From assembly GCA_016708825.1 (NCBI GenBank), contig JADJEZ010000007.1, positions 186,001 through 250,000 on the forward strand: a stretch of DNA of 64,000 nucleotides, read 5' to 3'. This document shows, in pieces, positions 17,324 through 25,846 of this stretch. Both the position numbers and the translations under genes were made by a program. The notes below the pieces were generated by a model, which saw only the letters and a program-made list of their open reading frames with translations, ran no database searches and was not told where the DNA came from. Each line of letters opens with the position of its first letter. Positions within the stretch are counted from its first letter, which is position 1. This DNA comes from Betaproteobacteria bacterium (lineage in GTDB: Bacteria; Pseudomonadota; Gammaproteobacteria; Burkholderiales; Usitatibacteraceae).

Positions 17324-19312
17324 ATGAGTCAATCCGCAACGCCCGACGACGACCTGCTGCCCGACGACGGGCTCACCGAGGATCTGCGCCACAAGGTCGA
17401 GGAGTTCATCGAGGACGAAGAAGGCCACTTCAACCGCTACAAGGGCTGGCTCGCGGCCTTTCTCACTGCCGTGGCCGTGGGCACCTCGGCCTTCCACCTC
17501 TATTCGGCCTACGGGATCGTGCGCACGGATCTCCTGCGCGGCATACACGTGGGGCTGGTGCTCTTCCTGTCGTTCATGCTCTTCCCCGTGGCGCGGCGCT
17601 TCCGCCACCGGCTCATGTGGTTCGACGTGGTGCTGGCACTCCTGTCGATCGCCACGATCGCCTGGATGATCAACGGCGGCGACGCCTTCACCGACCGCAA
17701 CACCGACCCCAACCAGTGGGACATCGTCTTCGGCGTGGCGCTGATCCTGCTGGTGATCGAGGCGACGCGGCGCACCTCGGGCTGGATCATGCCCATCGTG
17801 ATCTCGTTCTTCATCCTCTATGCGTTCGCGGGCCCGTGGTTGCCGGCGCCGTGGACGCATCGCGGCTACGACCTCGGGCGGATGGTGGGCCACATGTACA
17901 TGACGCTCGAGGGCATCTTCGGCACCGCGGTGGACGTGTCGGCGACGCTCATCATCCTGTTCACGATCTACGGCGCGTTCCTGCAGTACTCGGGCGCGGG
18001 CAAGTTCTTCCTCGATTTCTCCTTCTCGCTCATGGGCGGCAAGTCCTCGAGCGCGGGCCGCGCCGTGGTGATGTCGTCCTTCCTGCTGGGCGGACCCTCG
18101 GGCTCCGGCGTGGCGACCACGGTGACCATCGGCTCGGTGGCCTATCCGATGCTCCAGCGCAGCGGCTACGAAGCCGCGGCCGCGGGCGGGCTCCTCGCCG
18201 CGGGCGGCCTGGGCGCGATCCTCTCGCCCCCGGTACTCGGGGCGGCGGCCTTCCTCATCGCGGAGTTCCTGAAGATCTCCTACCTCGAAGTGATCAAGAT
18301 GGCGGTGATCCCGACCATCCTCTACTACTTCTGCCTCTTCTTCATGGTGGAGCTCGACGCGCGCAAGTACGGCATGAGCCAGGGCGTCTTCGAGGCGGTC
18401 GATAGCGCCTGGACGCTCGCCAAGCGTTACTGGTACCACTTCCTGTCGCTCGCCTCGATCATCGTCTTCATGCTGATGGGCTTCTCGCCCACCCTCGCCG
18501 TCTTCTGGGCCACCGTGACCGCGTTCCTCGTGAGCTTCCTGCGCCGCGAGTCGGCGATGCGGCCCAGGCGCTTCGTGAAGGCGATGGAGACGGGCACCAC
18601 GGGGGTGCTCAACGTCGCCGCCACCTGCGCCTCGGCCGGCATCATCGTGGGCGTGGTCACCCTCACGGGGCTGGGGCTCAAGTTCTCCTCCATCGTGATC
18701 GACTACGCGGGCGGGAGCCTCGCGCTCACGGCGCTCTACACCGCGCTCATCGTCTGGATCGTGGGGCTCGCCGTGCCGGTGACCGCCTCCTACATCATCT
18801 GCGCGGTGATCGCCGCACCCGCGCTCATCACGCTGGGCGTGCCCGATTTCGCGGCGCACATGTTCATCTTCTACTACGCGCTGCTGTCGGAGGTCTCGCC
18901 GCCCACGGCGCTGTCGTGCTTCGCGGCGGCCGCCATCACCGGCGCGGACCCCTACAAGACCACGTTGCAGGCCTGGAAGTACACGATGCCGGCGTTCGTC
19001 GTGCCGTTCTTCTTCGTGCTCGACCCGCTCGGCACCGGCGTGCTGCTGAAGCTCCCGGAGGGCGCGAGCTGGCTCGAGGTGAGCTGGGTCGTGTTCCTCG
19101 TCTTCGTGGCCATCGCCGCACTCGCCGCCGGGCTGCAGGGGTGGCTCCTCAAGAAGACCAACCTGCTCGAACGCGCGATGCTCGTCCTGGCCGGCGCGCT
19201 CGTGATAGTCCCGGTCGGCGCCGGGGACATCGACGCCGTGGGCGTCGGGCTCTTCGCCTCCGTGTTCGTGATCCAGATGCTGCGAAGATCGCCCGCGGAG
19301 GCAAACCCATGA
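17324..19312 (+). CDS. TRAP transporter fused permease (DctQM/TAXI type)
   Basis: 662 residues with about 17 membrane segments. A charged cytoplasmic N-terminus (about 1-45) is followed by a 4-TM small-subunit-like part (about 45-200) and a large DctM-like part with GGPSGSGVATTVTIG and the LLAAGGLGAILSPPVLGAAAF region, as in 4TM-12TM TAXI permeases. It imports an organic acid with a Na+ or H+ gradient and normally needs a periplasmic TAXI binding protein, which is not encoded nearby. The ATG at 17324 follows CGGAGGAACGC, a strong ribosome binding site. It overlaps the next gene by 4 bases. Confidence 0.9.
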   Translation: MSQSATPDDDLLPDDGLTEDLRHKVEEFIEDEEGHFNRYKGWLAAFLTAVAVGTSAFHLYSAYGIVRTDLLRGIHVGLVLFLSFMLFPVARRFRHRLMWFDVVLALLSIATIAWMINGGDAFTDRNTDPNQWDIVFGVALILLVIEATRRTSGWIMPIVISFFILYAFAGPWLPAPWTHRGYDLGRMVGHMYMTLEGIFGTAVDVSATLIILFTIYGAFLQYSGAGKFFLDFSFSLMGGKSSSAGRAVVMSSFLLGGPSGSGVATTVTIGSVAYPMLQRSGYEAAAAGGLLAAGGLGAILSPPVLGAAAFLIAEFLKISYLEVIKMAVIPTILYYFCLFFMVELDARKYGMSQGVFEAVDSAWTLAKRYWYHFLSLASIIVFMLMGFSPTLAVFWATVTAFLVSFLRRESAMRPRRFVKAMETGTTGVLNVAATCASAGIIVGVVTLTGLGLKFSSIVIDYAGGSLALTALYTALIVWIVGLAVPVTASYIICAVIAAPALITLGVPDFAAHMFIFYYALLSEVSPPTALSCFAAAAITGADPYKTTLQAWKYTMPAFVVPFFFVLDPLGTGVLLKLPEGASWLEVSWVVFLVFVAIAALAAGLQGWLLKKTNLLERAMLVLAGALVIVPVGAGDIDAVGVGLFASVFVIQMLRRSPAEANP

Positions 19313-20319
19313 CCGAGCGCTTCGCTCCCGCGACGCTCGCGGATCTCATGCGCCGCGCGCTCGAACGCTCGGGCGCGACCCCGGCGATGGCGGCGGCCAC
19401 CGCCGCGGCGCTGGTGGCCGCCGAACTCGACGGCATCGCCTCCCACGGGGCCACGCGGATCCCGCAGTACTGCGGGCACGTGAAGAACGGCCGCGCGACC
19501 GGCTCGGCCGTGCCGAAGGTGGTGCACGAACGCGGCGGCGCCTGCCTCGTGGACGCGGGCGGCGGGCTCGCCTTCGAGGCCTGCGCGCTCGCGGTGCGCG
19601 AGGCTATCGCGCGCGCGAAGGCGAACGGCGTGGCGTTCGCGTCCGTCACGAACAGCAACCATTTCGGCGTCGCCGCTTTTCACGCCGAGCCCATCGCCGA
19701 GGCGGGCCTCGTGGGGCTCGCCTTCGGCAATTCCCCGGCCGCGATGCCCATGTGGGGCGGCAAGCGCGCGCTCTTCGGCACGAACCCGATCGCAGCGGTC
19801 TTTCCGCGTCGGGACGCCCCGCCCCTGGTCATCGACCTGAGCCTCTCGGAAGTCGCGCGCGGCAAGCTGATGGTCGCGGCGAAGGAAGGCAAGCCGATCC
19901 CCGCCGGATGGGCGCTCGACCGCGACGGCAATCCCACCACGGATCCCAAGGCCGGCCTCGAGGGCATGATGCTGCCCGCGGGCGGCGCCAAGGGCGCGAT
20001 GCTCGCCCTCGTCGTGGAGCTTCTCGCCTGCGCACTTTCCGGGGCCGCATTCGGCTTCGAGTCCGACAGCTTCTTCACCGACGCCGGCAAGCCCACCCGC
20101 ATCGGCCAGGCCTTCCTCGCGATCGACCCGGGCGCGCTCGCGGGCCGCGCAACCTACCTCGAGCGCGTCGAGACCCTCGTGGGCGCGATGCTCGCCGACG
20201 CGGGCGTGCGCCTTCCGGGCGACCGGCGGCGTGCGAACCGCGGAAAGTCCGGGCAGGAAGGCATCGCGATCGCGCCCGATCTCGCGGCGAAGATCCGCTC
20301 GCTCGCGGGGGACGGCTGA
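19309..20319 (+). CDS. Ldh/MDH2 family NAD(P)-dependent dehydrogenase (ComC/sulfolactate dehydrogenase-like)
   Basis: 336 residues of the LDH2/MDH2 family, distinct from classical malate dehydrogenase. It shows AAELDGIASHGATRIPQY (about 41-58) with the catalytic His, TNSNHFGVAAFHAE (about 112-125) and FGTNPIAAVFPR. Members oxidise 2-hydroxy acids such as (R)-sulfolactate (ComC), ureidoglycolate or malate. It is translationally coupled to the TRAP permease (ATGA). Next to SuyAB-like subunits it fits interconversion of sulfolactate and sulfopyruvate, so the pathway could accept both stereoisomers (inference). Confidence 0.85.
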   Translation: MTERFAPATLADLMRRALERSGATPAMAAATAAALVAAELDGIASHGATRIPQYCGHVKNGRATGSAVPKVVHERGGACLVDAGGGLAFEACALAVREAIARAKANGVAFASVTNSNHFGVAAFHAEPIAEAGLVGLAFGNSPAAMPMWGGKRALFGTNPIAAVFPRRDAPPLVIDLSLSEVARGKLMVAAKEGKPIPAGWALDRDGNPTTDPKAGLEGMMLPAGGAKGAMLALVVELLACALSGAAFGFESDSFFTDAGKPTRIGQAFLAIDPGALAGRATYLERVETLVGAMLADAGVRLPGDRRRANRGKSGQEGIAIAPDLAAKIRSLAGDG

Positions 20320-20322
20320 AGC

Positions 20323-20804
20323 GTGGCGCCCTTCCAGGGCGCGTGCGCGCGCCCTTCTGCACCATCGGCGTATCGGCGACGGACACCCACGTCACGGGCA
20401 TCCGGTATCTCTCGCCCGACGTGCCGGCGCTCGCGCCGAGGAAGAACACGGTTGCTTTCCTCGCCTGCGTGCAGCTCCAGGCGTACCTCGAAGACCCGGC
20501 GTTCGTCTTCGAGCTGCCGCTCAGGCTCGCGGGCACGCGCCACCAGCTCTCGGTGTGGGAGGCGATGCAGGCGATACCGGCCGGGAAGACGCGCACCTAC
20601 GGCGAGCTCGCCCGCACGATCCGCTCCTCGGCGCGCGCGGTGGGCGGGGCCTGCGGCGCGAACCCGGTCCCCATCGTGGTGCCCTGCCACCGCGTCGTGG
20701 CCGCGGGTGGCGCCCTGGGCGGCTTCATGGGCACGCGCGCCGAAGGCTTCGAACTGGCCATCAAGCGGTGGCTCCTCGCCCATGAAGGCGCCCGCGGAAG
20801 CTGA
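20323..20804 (+). CDS. ogt: Methylated-DNA-protein cysteine methyltransferase
   Basis: About 160 residues. The active-site PCHR is in VPIVVPCHRVV (near position 20690), with AIPAGKTRTYGELA and the helix-turn-helix before it. It repairs O6-methylguanine by moving the methyl group to its own Cys. In-frame translation can only begin at a GTG at 20343. A better N-terminus (GTG 20323, MAPFQGRVRAPFCTIG) appears if one C is restored near 20338 (GGCGCG read as GGCCGCG). Its 3' end overlaps xerD. Confidence 0.85.
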
Positions 20805-21693
20805 CGTGCGCGTGATCGAACGCTTCTGCGACGGGCTCTGGCTCGCCGACGGCCTCGCGCGCAACACCCTCGAGAGCTACCGGCGCGACGTGACGCAGTT
20901 CGCCGCCTGGCTCGCCGCGCAGGGCGAAGGCGGCCTGCTCGCCGCCGGCCCCGGGCACCTCCACCGGCACCTCGCGTGGCGCGTCCAGGCCAGGAAGGCG
21001 AGCCCGCGCACCACCGGCCGGCTGGTCTCGGCCCTCAAGCGCTTCTATCGCTTTGCACTCCAGGAGGGCCTTCGCCGCGACGACCCCTCGGCGGACATCG
21101 AGGCGCCGCGCATTCCCCGGTCGCTTCCGAAGTCGCTCTCCGAGGCCGAGGTCGAGGCGCTCCTCGCCGCGCCGGACTCGGGGACGGACCTGGGCCTTCG
21201 CGACAAGGCGATGCTCGAGACGCTCTACGCGAGCGGACTGCGCGTCTCGGAGCTGGTCGGCCTCAAGGTGCTGCAGGTGAGCCTCGACATGGGCGTGGTG
21301 CGCGTGCTCGGCAAGGGCGCGAAGGAGCGCCTCACGCCGCTGGGCGAGGAGGCGCTCGACTGGATCCAGCGCTACCAGAAGCTCGCGCGCCCGGCGATCC
21401 TCGGGGCGAGGAAGAGCGACGCGCTCTTCGTCACGGCGCGGGGCGCCCCGATGACGCGCCAGGCTTTCTGGGGGCTCGTGAAGCGTTACGCGGCGCGCGC
21501 GCAGATCCGGTCCGCCATCTCGCCCCACACGCTGCGCCACGCCTTCGCGACCCACCTCATCAACCACGGCGCGGACCTGCGCGTGGTGCAGCTGCTGCTG
21601 GGCCACGCGGACATCTCCACCACGCAGATCTACACCCATGTCGCGCGCGAGCGGCTGAAGAAGATCCACGCCAAGCACCACCCGCGCGGATGA
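20782..21693 (+). CDS. xerD: Site-specific tyrosine recombinase XerD
   Basis: 303 residues. The N-terminal SAM-like core-binding domain (about 10-95) contains NTLESYRRDVTQFAAWL. The catalytic domain has the first Arg in LYASGLRVSELVGL (about 155-168), HTLRHAFATHLI (His, Arg) and LLGHADISTTQIYTHV with the nucleophilic Tyr (near 21634). With XerC it resolves chromosome dimers at dif. It starts at an ATG inside the end of ogt, and its stop overlaps the start of the TauE gene. Confidence 0.95.
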   Translation: MKAPAEADVRVIERFCDGLWLADGLARNTLESYRRDVTQFAAWLAAQGEGGLLAAGPGHLHRHLAWRVQARKASPRTTGRLVSALKRFYRFALQEGLRRDDPSADIEAPRIPRSLPKSLSEAEVEALLAAPDSGTDLGLRDKAMLETLYASGLRVSELVGLKVLQVSLDMGVVRVLGKGAKERLTPLGEEALDWIQRYQKLARPAILGARKSDALFVTARGAPMTRQAFWGLVKRYAARAQIRSAISPHTLRHAFATHLINHGADLRVVQLLLGHADISTTQIYTHVARERLKKIHAKHHPRG

Positions 21694-22443
21694 ACGAACT
21701 GGCCCAGCTGCCGCTCGCGTTCTGGATCGTGGCGCCGCTCGCGGTACTCTTCGCCTACACCGTGTTCGGCATGTCGGGGTTCGGCTCGACCATCATCTCG
21801 ATCCCGATCCTCGCGAACTGGCTTCCCCTCACCTATCTCGTGCCGCTCATGGCGCTGGCGGACCTCGCCGCGGCGGTGTTCGTCGGCGGAGCCAACCGCC
21901 GCCACGTGAGCCTGCCGGAACTCAAGCGCGTGATGCCGTTCATGGTCGTGGGCATCGTCCTCGGCGTCACCGTGCTCGTGAGCGCGCCCCAGCCGCCGCT
22001 CAAGGTGGCGGCCGCGCTCTTCTCGATCGTCGTGGGCCTGCACGCGATCCTCGATCCGTCGCCGCGCTCGACGATCTCGACGTGGTGGTGCGTTCCGGCC
22101 GGCGTCTTCGCGGGCATCTTCGCCGCGGTCTTCGGGGCGGGGGCCGGTCAACGTGGCCTACCTCGCGGGGCGGCTGCGCGACAAGTCCGCGATACGCTCG
22201 ACCGTGTCGGTGATCATCTCGATCTCGGCCACGCTGCGCACGCTTTCCTACGCGCTCGCGGGCTTGGTCCTCAAGGCCGGGATCGCCAAGGGCATCCTCC
22301 TCGTCGCGCCCTTCGCCCTGGCCGGGATCGCGCTGGGCTCGCGCATCCACATCGGGCTCACGCAGGCGCAGATGCGCCGGGTGGTCGGCGGCGTCATCAT
22401 GGGAAGCGGCGTGGTCCTGATGGCCCGCACGCTCCTCGCCTGA
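21690..22443 (+). CDS. TauE/SafE family anion (sulfite) exporter, frameshifted
   Basis: About 250 residues with eight helices. The N-terminal half ends at VFGAG and the C-terminal half starts at VNVAYLAGRL, in different frames. The G run at 22139-22143 is the break: two more G (or one fewer) restores the frame, and two more would recreate the conserved GGP motif of the family. TauE/SafE proteins export sulfite, sulfoacetate or similar anions. Sulfite is the expected product of the SuyAB-like enzyme 4.5 kb upstream, but ogt and xerD intervene. Its ATG overlaps the xerD stop. Confidence 0.75.
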
Positions 22444-22454
22444 GGGGTGCGGCC

Positions 22455-22937
22455 GTGACGAAGCACGCCGCCACACCCGCGACCCTCTTTCTCGCCAGGC
22501 ACGGTGTCGCGTTCACCGAGCACCACTACGAGTACGTCGAGCATGGCGGCACCGCCGTGTCCTCGGCATCGCTCGGCGTGCCGGAGCACGAGGTCGTGAA
22601 GACGCTGGTCATGGAGACCGACAAGGGCGAGCCCCTGGTGGTGCTCATGCACGGCGACCGCAAGGTCTCGACGAAGGAACTCGCGCGCGTGGCGCGGGTG
22701 AAACGGGTGTTTCCGTGCAAGCCCGAGGATGCGACGCGCCACTCCGGCTTCCTGGTCGGCGGCTGCTCGCCCTTCGGCACGCGAAAGCCCATGCCGGTCT
22801 ACCTCGAGCGCTCGATCCTCGCGGCTGCGCGCATCTACATCAACGGCGGGCGCCGCGGCTACCTCGTGGGCATCGCGCCGGCCGAGATCGTGCGCGTGCT
22901 CTCGCCCGTCCTTGTTGAGGTGGGGCGCGAGGAGTAA
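22455..22937 (+). CDS. ybaK: YbaK/EbsC family Cys-tRNA(Pro) deacylase
   Basis: 160 residues, matching YbaK length. It has the editing-domain pattern VVKTLVMETDKGEPLVVLMH (about 44-63), the catalytic Lys in the VVKT segment, and a C-terminal GGCSPFGTRKPMPVYLE and YINGGRRGYLVGI. It hydrolyses Cys mischarged on tRNA(Pro). The start is the GTG 11 bases after the preceding stop (GTGACGAAGCAC). Confidence 0.93.
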   Translation: MTKHAATPATLFLARHGVAFTEHHYEYVEHGGTAVSSASLGVPEHEVVKTLVMETDKGEPLVVLMHGDRKVSTKELARVARVKRVFPCKPEDATRHSGFLVGGCSPFGTRKPMPVYLERSILAAARIYINGGRRGYLVGIAPAEIVRVLSPVLVEVGREE

Positions 22938-22973
22938 CCTCGCTTTCGCTTCCCGACCAACGACGGACTGCGC

Positions 22974-23776
22974 ATGCATCCCAACGAACCCGGCTTTCCG
23001 TCGCCGCCCGCCAGCCGCCAACGACCCGGGCACCGCCGCGCCTCGTCATGCCGGGCCGCAGGTGCGCCGCGAGCGAGGGCGTGGACTGGATCTCCGACGG
23101 CTGGCGGCTCTTCCGCAGGCGCCCCTCATGTGGATCGTCTTCTTCGTCCTCTTCCTCCTCATCCACGTCGCGCTGGGCCTTGGTGCCCTGGGTGGGGACG
23201 TTCCTCGGCAACCTCGTCTCGCCGCTCTTCCCGGGGGCATCGCGCTGGGGTGCCGGTCCTCGAGACGGGAGGAGACCTCGAGCTGGAGCACCTGCTCGCC
23301 GGCTTCCGGCGCAACACGGGCCTGCTGCTCGCGATCGGCGCGATCTACGTGCTGGGGGAACTCGCGCTGATGAGCGTCTTCGGGCTCTTCGCGGGCAAGA
23401 AGTTCCTGTTCGCGGTCATCCGGGGCGACGAGGCGGCGATCGTGAATTCCCTTCCGGACGATTTCCTGTGGCTCGCGATCGGCGGGCTGGTCACGCTTGC
23501 GCTGGCGATTCCGCTGCTGGCGGCCTACTGGTTCGCGCCCGCGCTCGCGATGCTGCACGGCGTGCCCGCGCTGGAAGCGATGAAGGCGAGCCTCGTCGCG
23601 TGCCTGCGCAACTTCCTGCCGATGCTCGTCTACGGCCTGGTGATGCTCGTGCTGCTCGTGGCGGCGGTGATCCCCCTCGGGCTGGGGCTCCTCGCGTGGG
23701 CGCCGCTCCTGCTCGCCACGGTCTACACGTCCTACCGCGCCGTCTTCACCGAGGCGGAGCGGCTGAGCCGGCCTAG
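22974..23776 (+). CDS. BPSS1780-type integral membrane protein, several suspected base errors
   Basis: About 265 residues after repair. The family sequence can be followed through three frames: ASEGVDWISDGWRLFRRRP, then LMWIVFFVLFLLIHVALG, PWVGTFLGNLVSPLFPGG, LETGGDLELEHLLAGFRRN, and several hydrophobic helices to the end. Breaks are needed near 23122 (C run), 23180 (extra T), 23233 (G run), 23255 (GG) and about 23761 (GG) to reach the TAG at 23774. Family function is unknown; it resembles YciC-like membrane proteins with predicted folding or secretion roles. The start at 22974 is tentative. Confidence 0.6.
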
Positions 23777-23966
23777 AGCAAACGCCCAGCGCCGTGAGGG
23801 CGAGCGAGATGAGCACCGTGGTGGTGATGGGCAGGTACACGAGGCGCCCGCGGAAGCGCACGGTGATGTCGCCCGGCAGCCGGCCCAGCCCCAGCTTCGA
23901 GAAGCTCGGCGCGAAGAGCGAGAGCACGACCACGGCCACCACGATCACCAGCACCCACTTCAGCAT
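23773..23966 (-). CDS. DUF2905 small membrane protein, one suspected base missing
   Basis: About 64 residues: MLKWVLVIVVAVVVLSLFAP forms the first helix, then GLGRLPGDITVRFRGR and a second helix ending LISLALTALG. This is the full DUF2905 pattern. As given, the frame runs on past the family end. Restoring one C (plus strand) at 23785-23787 yields ALGRLL and a stop at 23773-23775, shared with the convergent BPSS1780-type gene. Function is unknown. It lies just downstream of folB. Confidence 0.75.
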
Positions 23967-23973
23967 TCGGACC

Positions 23974-24162
23974 TCATTTCGAAGGCGCGCGCGGGCGCTC
24001 GATGGTCACGCCCACCTTGCGCACGTTGCGGATATGCCCGGCCGTATCGCCCGGGATGCCGATCTCGACGTCGAGCTCCAGCGTCTGCGGGCGCAGCTTC
24101 TCCCAGTCGTAGATGCCGACCCAGGCGTCGATGCGGTATTCGCGAATGAAGATCTTGTCCAT
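23974..24162 (-). CDS. folB: Dihydroneopterin aldolase FolB with large internal deletion
   Basis: Only 62 residues against about 120 in the family. The N-terminus MDKIFIREYRIDAWVGIYDWE and following LELDVEIG match FolB residues 1-40, and the C-terminus VRKVGVTIERPR matches the last dozen. The middle 55 or so residues are missing without a frame change: the helices that carry the catalytic Lys and the substrate-binding Glu. The product would not be able to cleave dihydroneopterin. It is divergent from plsY, the normal neighbourhood, so this is the native locus. Either a real in-frame deletion or an assembly collapse is possible. Confidence 0.75.
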   Translation of the reverse strand: MDKIFIREYRIDAWVGIYDWEKLRPQTLELDVEIGIPGDTAGHIRNVRKVGVTIERPRAPSK

Positions 24163-24221
24163 CGGGAGGGCGCGTCGCGCGCGGGCGGGAGGGGGGCGAT
24201 TCGGAGGCCGTATTGTAGAGT

Positions 24222-24827
24222 ATGGGCATGACCGCAGTCCTCGCCGCCATCGTCGCTTATCTCGTGGGCTCGATTCCCTTCGCCGTGGTCGTGAGCCGCG
24301 CGATGGGCCTGCCCGATCCGCGCTCCTACGGTTCGGGCAACCCCGGCACCACGAACGTCCTGCGCTCGGGCAGCAAGGCCGCCGCCGCGCTCACACTGGC
24401 CGGGGATGCGCTCAAGGGCTGGGTCCCGGTCTGGGTGGCCATCCGGCTGGGCCTCGCCGACGAGATCGTGGCGGTGGTGGCGCTCGCGGCGTTCCTCGGG
24501 CATGTCTTCCCGGTCTGGCTCCGGTTCAAGGGGGGCAAGGGCGTGGCCACGGCCGCGGGCGTGCTCCTGGCCGTGGACTGGCGCGCGGGGCTCGCGACGC
24601 TCGCGGTCTGGGCCCTGGTGGTGGCCGCCACCCGCTATTCCTCCTCGGGGCGATCCTCGCGGCGCCGGCCGCGCCGGCGGCGCTTTACTGGCGGCGCGGC
24701 GCTGGCGCGCTCTTCGTGGCCACCTGCGCGCTGCGCGCCGTGCTCGTGTGGCGCCACCGACGCGAACATCGGCAAGTTGCTGCGCGGCGAGGAAAGCCGC
24801 ATCGGAGAAAAGAAGGCGGTGACATGA
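24222..24827 (+). CDS. plsY: Acyl-phosphate:glycerol-3-phosphate acyltransferase PlsY, two compensating base errors
   Basis: About 200 residues. SIPFAVVVSRAMGLPDPRSYGSGNPGTTNV (motif 1, S-GSGNPG-TN) and FKGGKGVATAAGVLL (motif 2, KGGKG-AT) are intact. PlsY transfers the acyl group of acyl-phosphate to glycerol 3-phosphate at the inner membrane. A missing C near 24643 (TCCTCCTC for TCCTCCCTC) and an extra C near 24757 throw about 38 codons out of frame. The middle frame reads LGAILAAPAAPAALYW, then the gene returns to ANIGKLLRGEES. The stop overlaps the next start. Confidence 0.88.
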   Translation: MGMTAVLAAIVAYLVGSIPFAVVVSRAMGLPDPRSYGSGNPGTTNVLRSGSKAAAALTLAGDALKGWVPVWVAIRLGLADEIVAVVALAAFLGHVFPVWLRFKGGKGVATAAGVLLAVDWRAGLATLAVWALVVAATRYSSSGRSSRRRPRRRRFTGGAALARSSWPPARCAPCSCGATDANIGKLLRGEESRIGEKKAVT

Positions 24828-25399
24828 AACCCGGAAAGCCCGGCCCCGTGGACGACGATCTCGACTTCACCAAGCCGGTGGCGGTGCCGCCCCCTGCGCC
24901 GACGCCGCAGCAGCTCGAGACGGCCCGCAAGGAGGCAGCCAAGGGCGGCGTGGAGCTGAGCCAGGCGGGCTACTACATCGCCATCGCGCGCCGCGCGGCG
25001 GCCAAGATCCCGCCGCGCAACGGCGAGCGCCACGCGCTGCTCGTGGTGGAGGACGACCCGGACCTCTCCAACCTGCTCGTGGAGATCTTCACCGTGGCCG
25101 GCTTCGAGGTCCGCCGCGCTGCCAACCGCGCGCAGATCAACGCCGAGGTGAACAAGCCGATCCTGCCGGACCTGATCCTGCTCGACATCGTGCTTCCGGA
25201 CGCCGACGGGCTGCAGATTCTCGGGCGCCTGCGCGCCCATCCCAAGTACGCGCGCATGCCCGTGATCATGATGACCGGCAAGGCCGATGTGACCGACGTG
25301 AAGGCGGGGCTCGCGGCCGGGGCCGACGGCTACGTGAGCAAGCCCTTCAAGATGAGCGCGCTGGTGGCGGCGGTGAACCTCGTGCTGGGCAAGTCCTAG
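24824..25399 (+). CDS. Stand-alone response regulator receiver protein
   Basis: 191 residues. A proline-rich, probably flexible N-terminus (1-45) precedes a canonical receiver domain (about 70-190): acidic pair in VVEDDPD (76-78), phospho-acceptor Asp121 in LILLDIVLP, MMTGKAD and VSKPFK with the conserved Thr and Lys. There is no output domain, so it acts by protein contact or as a phosphate relay. No kinase gene is nearby. It is translationally coupled to plsY (ATGA), which is unusual for a regulator; its partner is unknown. Confidence 0.88.
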   Translation: MKPGKPGPVDDDLDFTKPVAVPPPAPTPQQLETARKEAAKGGVELSQAGYYIAIARRAAAKIPPRNGERHALLVVEDDPDLSNLLVEIFTVAGFEVRRAANRAQINAEVNKPILPDLILLDIVLPDADGLQILGRLRAHPKYARMPVIMMTGKADVTDVKAGLAAGADGYVSKPFKMSALVAAVNLVLGKS

Positions 25400-25758
25400 C
25401 CCCGTCGCGGCGGGATGCGCCACCAGGTCCACGCGACCAGGGCCCCGAAGGCGACATAGACGGAAGTGAACACCCAGGGCGGGGCGCTCCAGTAGAGGAG
25501 CGCGCGCACCCAGCGCTCGATGAACCCCTCCCCCGTGGCCGCACCCCGGAGCGCGTCCTCCCAGATCGTGAGGGGGCAGGTGTAGCCGAGCACCGATTCC
25601 ACCACCACGAATGCGATGGCCGCCAGGTGCAGCCCGCGGAACCACCGGTTCCTCGCCCAGGCACGACCCAGGGCCTCGCCCGCCCAGGTCGCGACGAGCC
25701 CGCCCACCACGAAGAGGACGAAGGCCCCATGGACGAGGAGTACGAGGTCGGCAAGCAT
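25396..25758 (-). CDS. DUF2784 small membrane protein
   Basis: 120 residues with four hydrophobic segments. MLADLVLLVHGAFVLFVVGG, LHLAAIAFVVVESVLGYTCPLTIWED (with the conserved CPLT-WE of DUF2784) and a final helix before WWRIPPRRG match the family. Function is unknown. The ATG at 25758 gives the family N-terminus. Its stop shares the palindrome CTAG with the convergent response regulator (25396-25399). Confidence 0.82.
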   Translation of the reverse strand: MLADLVLLVHGAFVLFVVGGLVATWAGEALGRAWARNRWFRGLHLAAIAFVVVESVLGYTCPLTIWEDALRGAATGEGFIERWVRALLYWSAPPWVFTSVYVAFGALVAWTWWRIPPRRG

Positions 25759-25791
25759 GGTCGGCGGCTTTCCCCCGCGCGGACGTGAATC

Positions 25792-25837
25792 GGGGACGCT
25801 CCCCTGTTTCACCGCGATGAAAAAGGGGAGCGTCCCC
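25792..25837. repeat. REP-like palindrome (GGGGACGCTCCCC type)
   Basis: Inverted arms GGGGACGCTCCCCT (25792-25805) and AGGGGAGCGTCCCC (25824-25837) are separated by an 18-base loop. The same arm sequence recurs at 45314-45359. It lies between the DUF2784 start and the S9 peptidase stop, where it can form a terminator-like hairpin for the peptidase transcript. Confidence 0.75.
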
Positions 25838-25846
25838 ATTTTCTGT

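Noticed and set aside
17219..18859. 546-codon open frame on the minus strand opposite the TRAP permease
   Set aside because: Charged, His-rich sequence of shadow type; the plus strand encodes clear membrane helices and TRAP motifs.
20782..21693. XerD as integrase of a genomic island
   Set aside because: Length, N-terminal domain and catalytic motifs are those of chromosomal XerD, and its neighbours are conserved core genes.
24643..24758. Programmed frameshift in plsY
   Set aside because: Two opposite shifts flank a short stretch that only makes sense in the third frame; this is the mark of two base errors.
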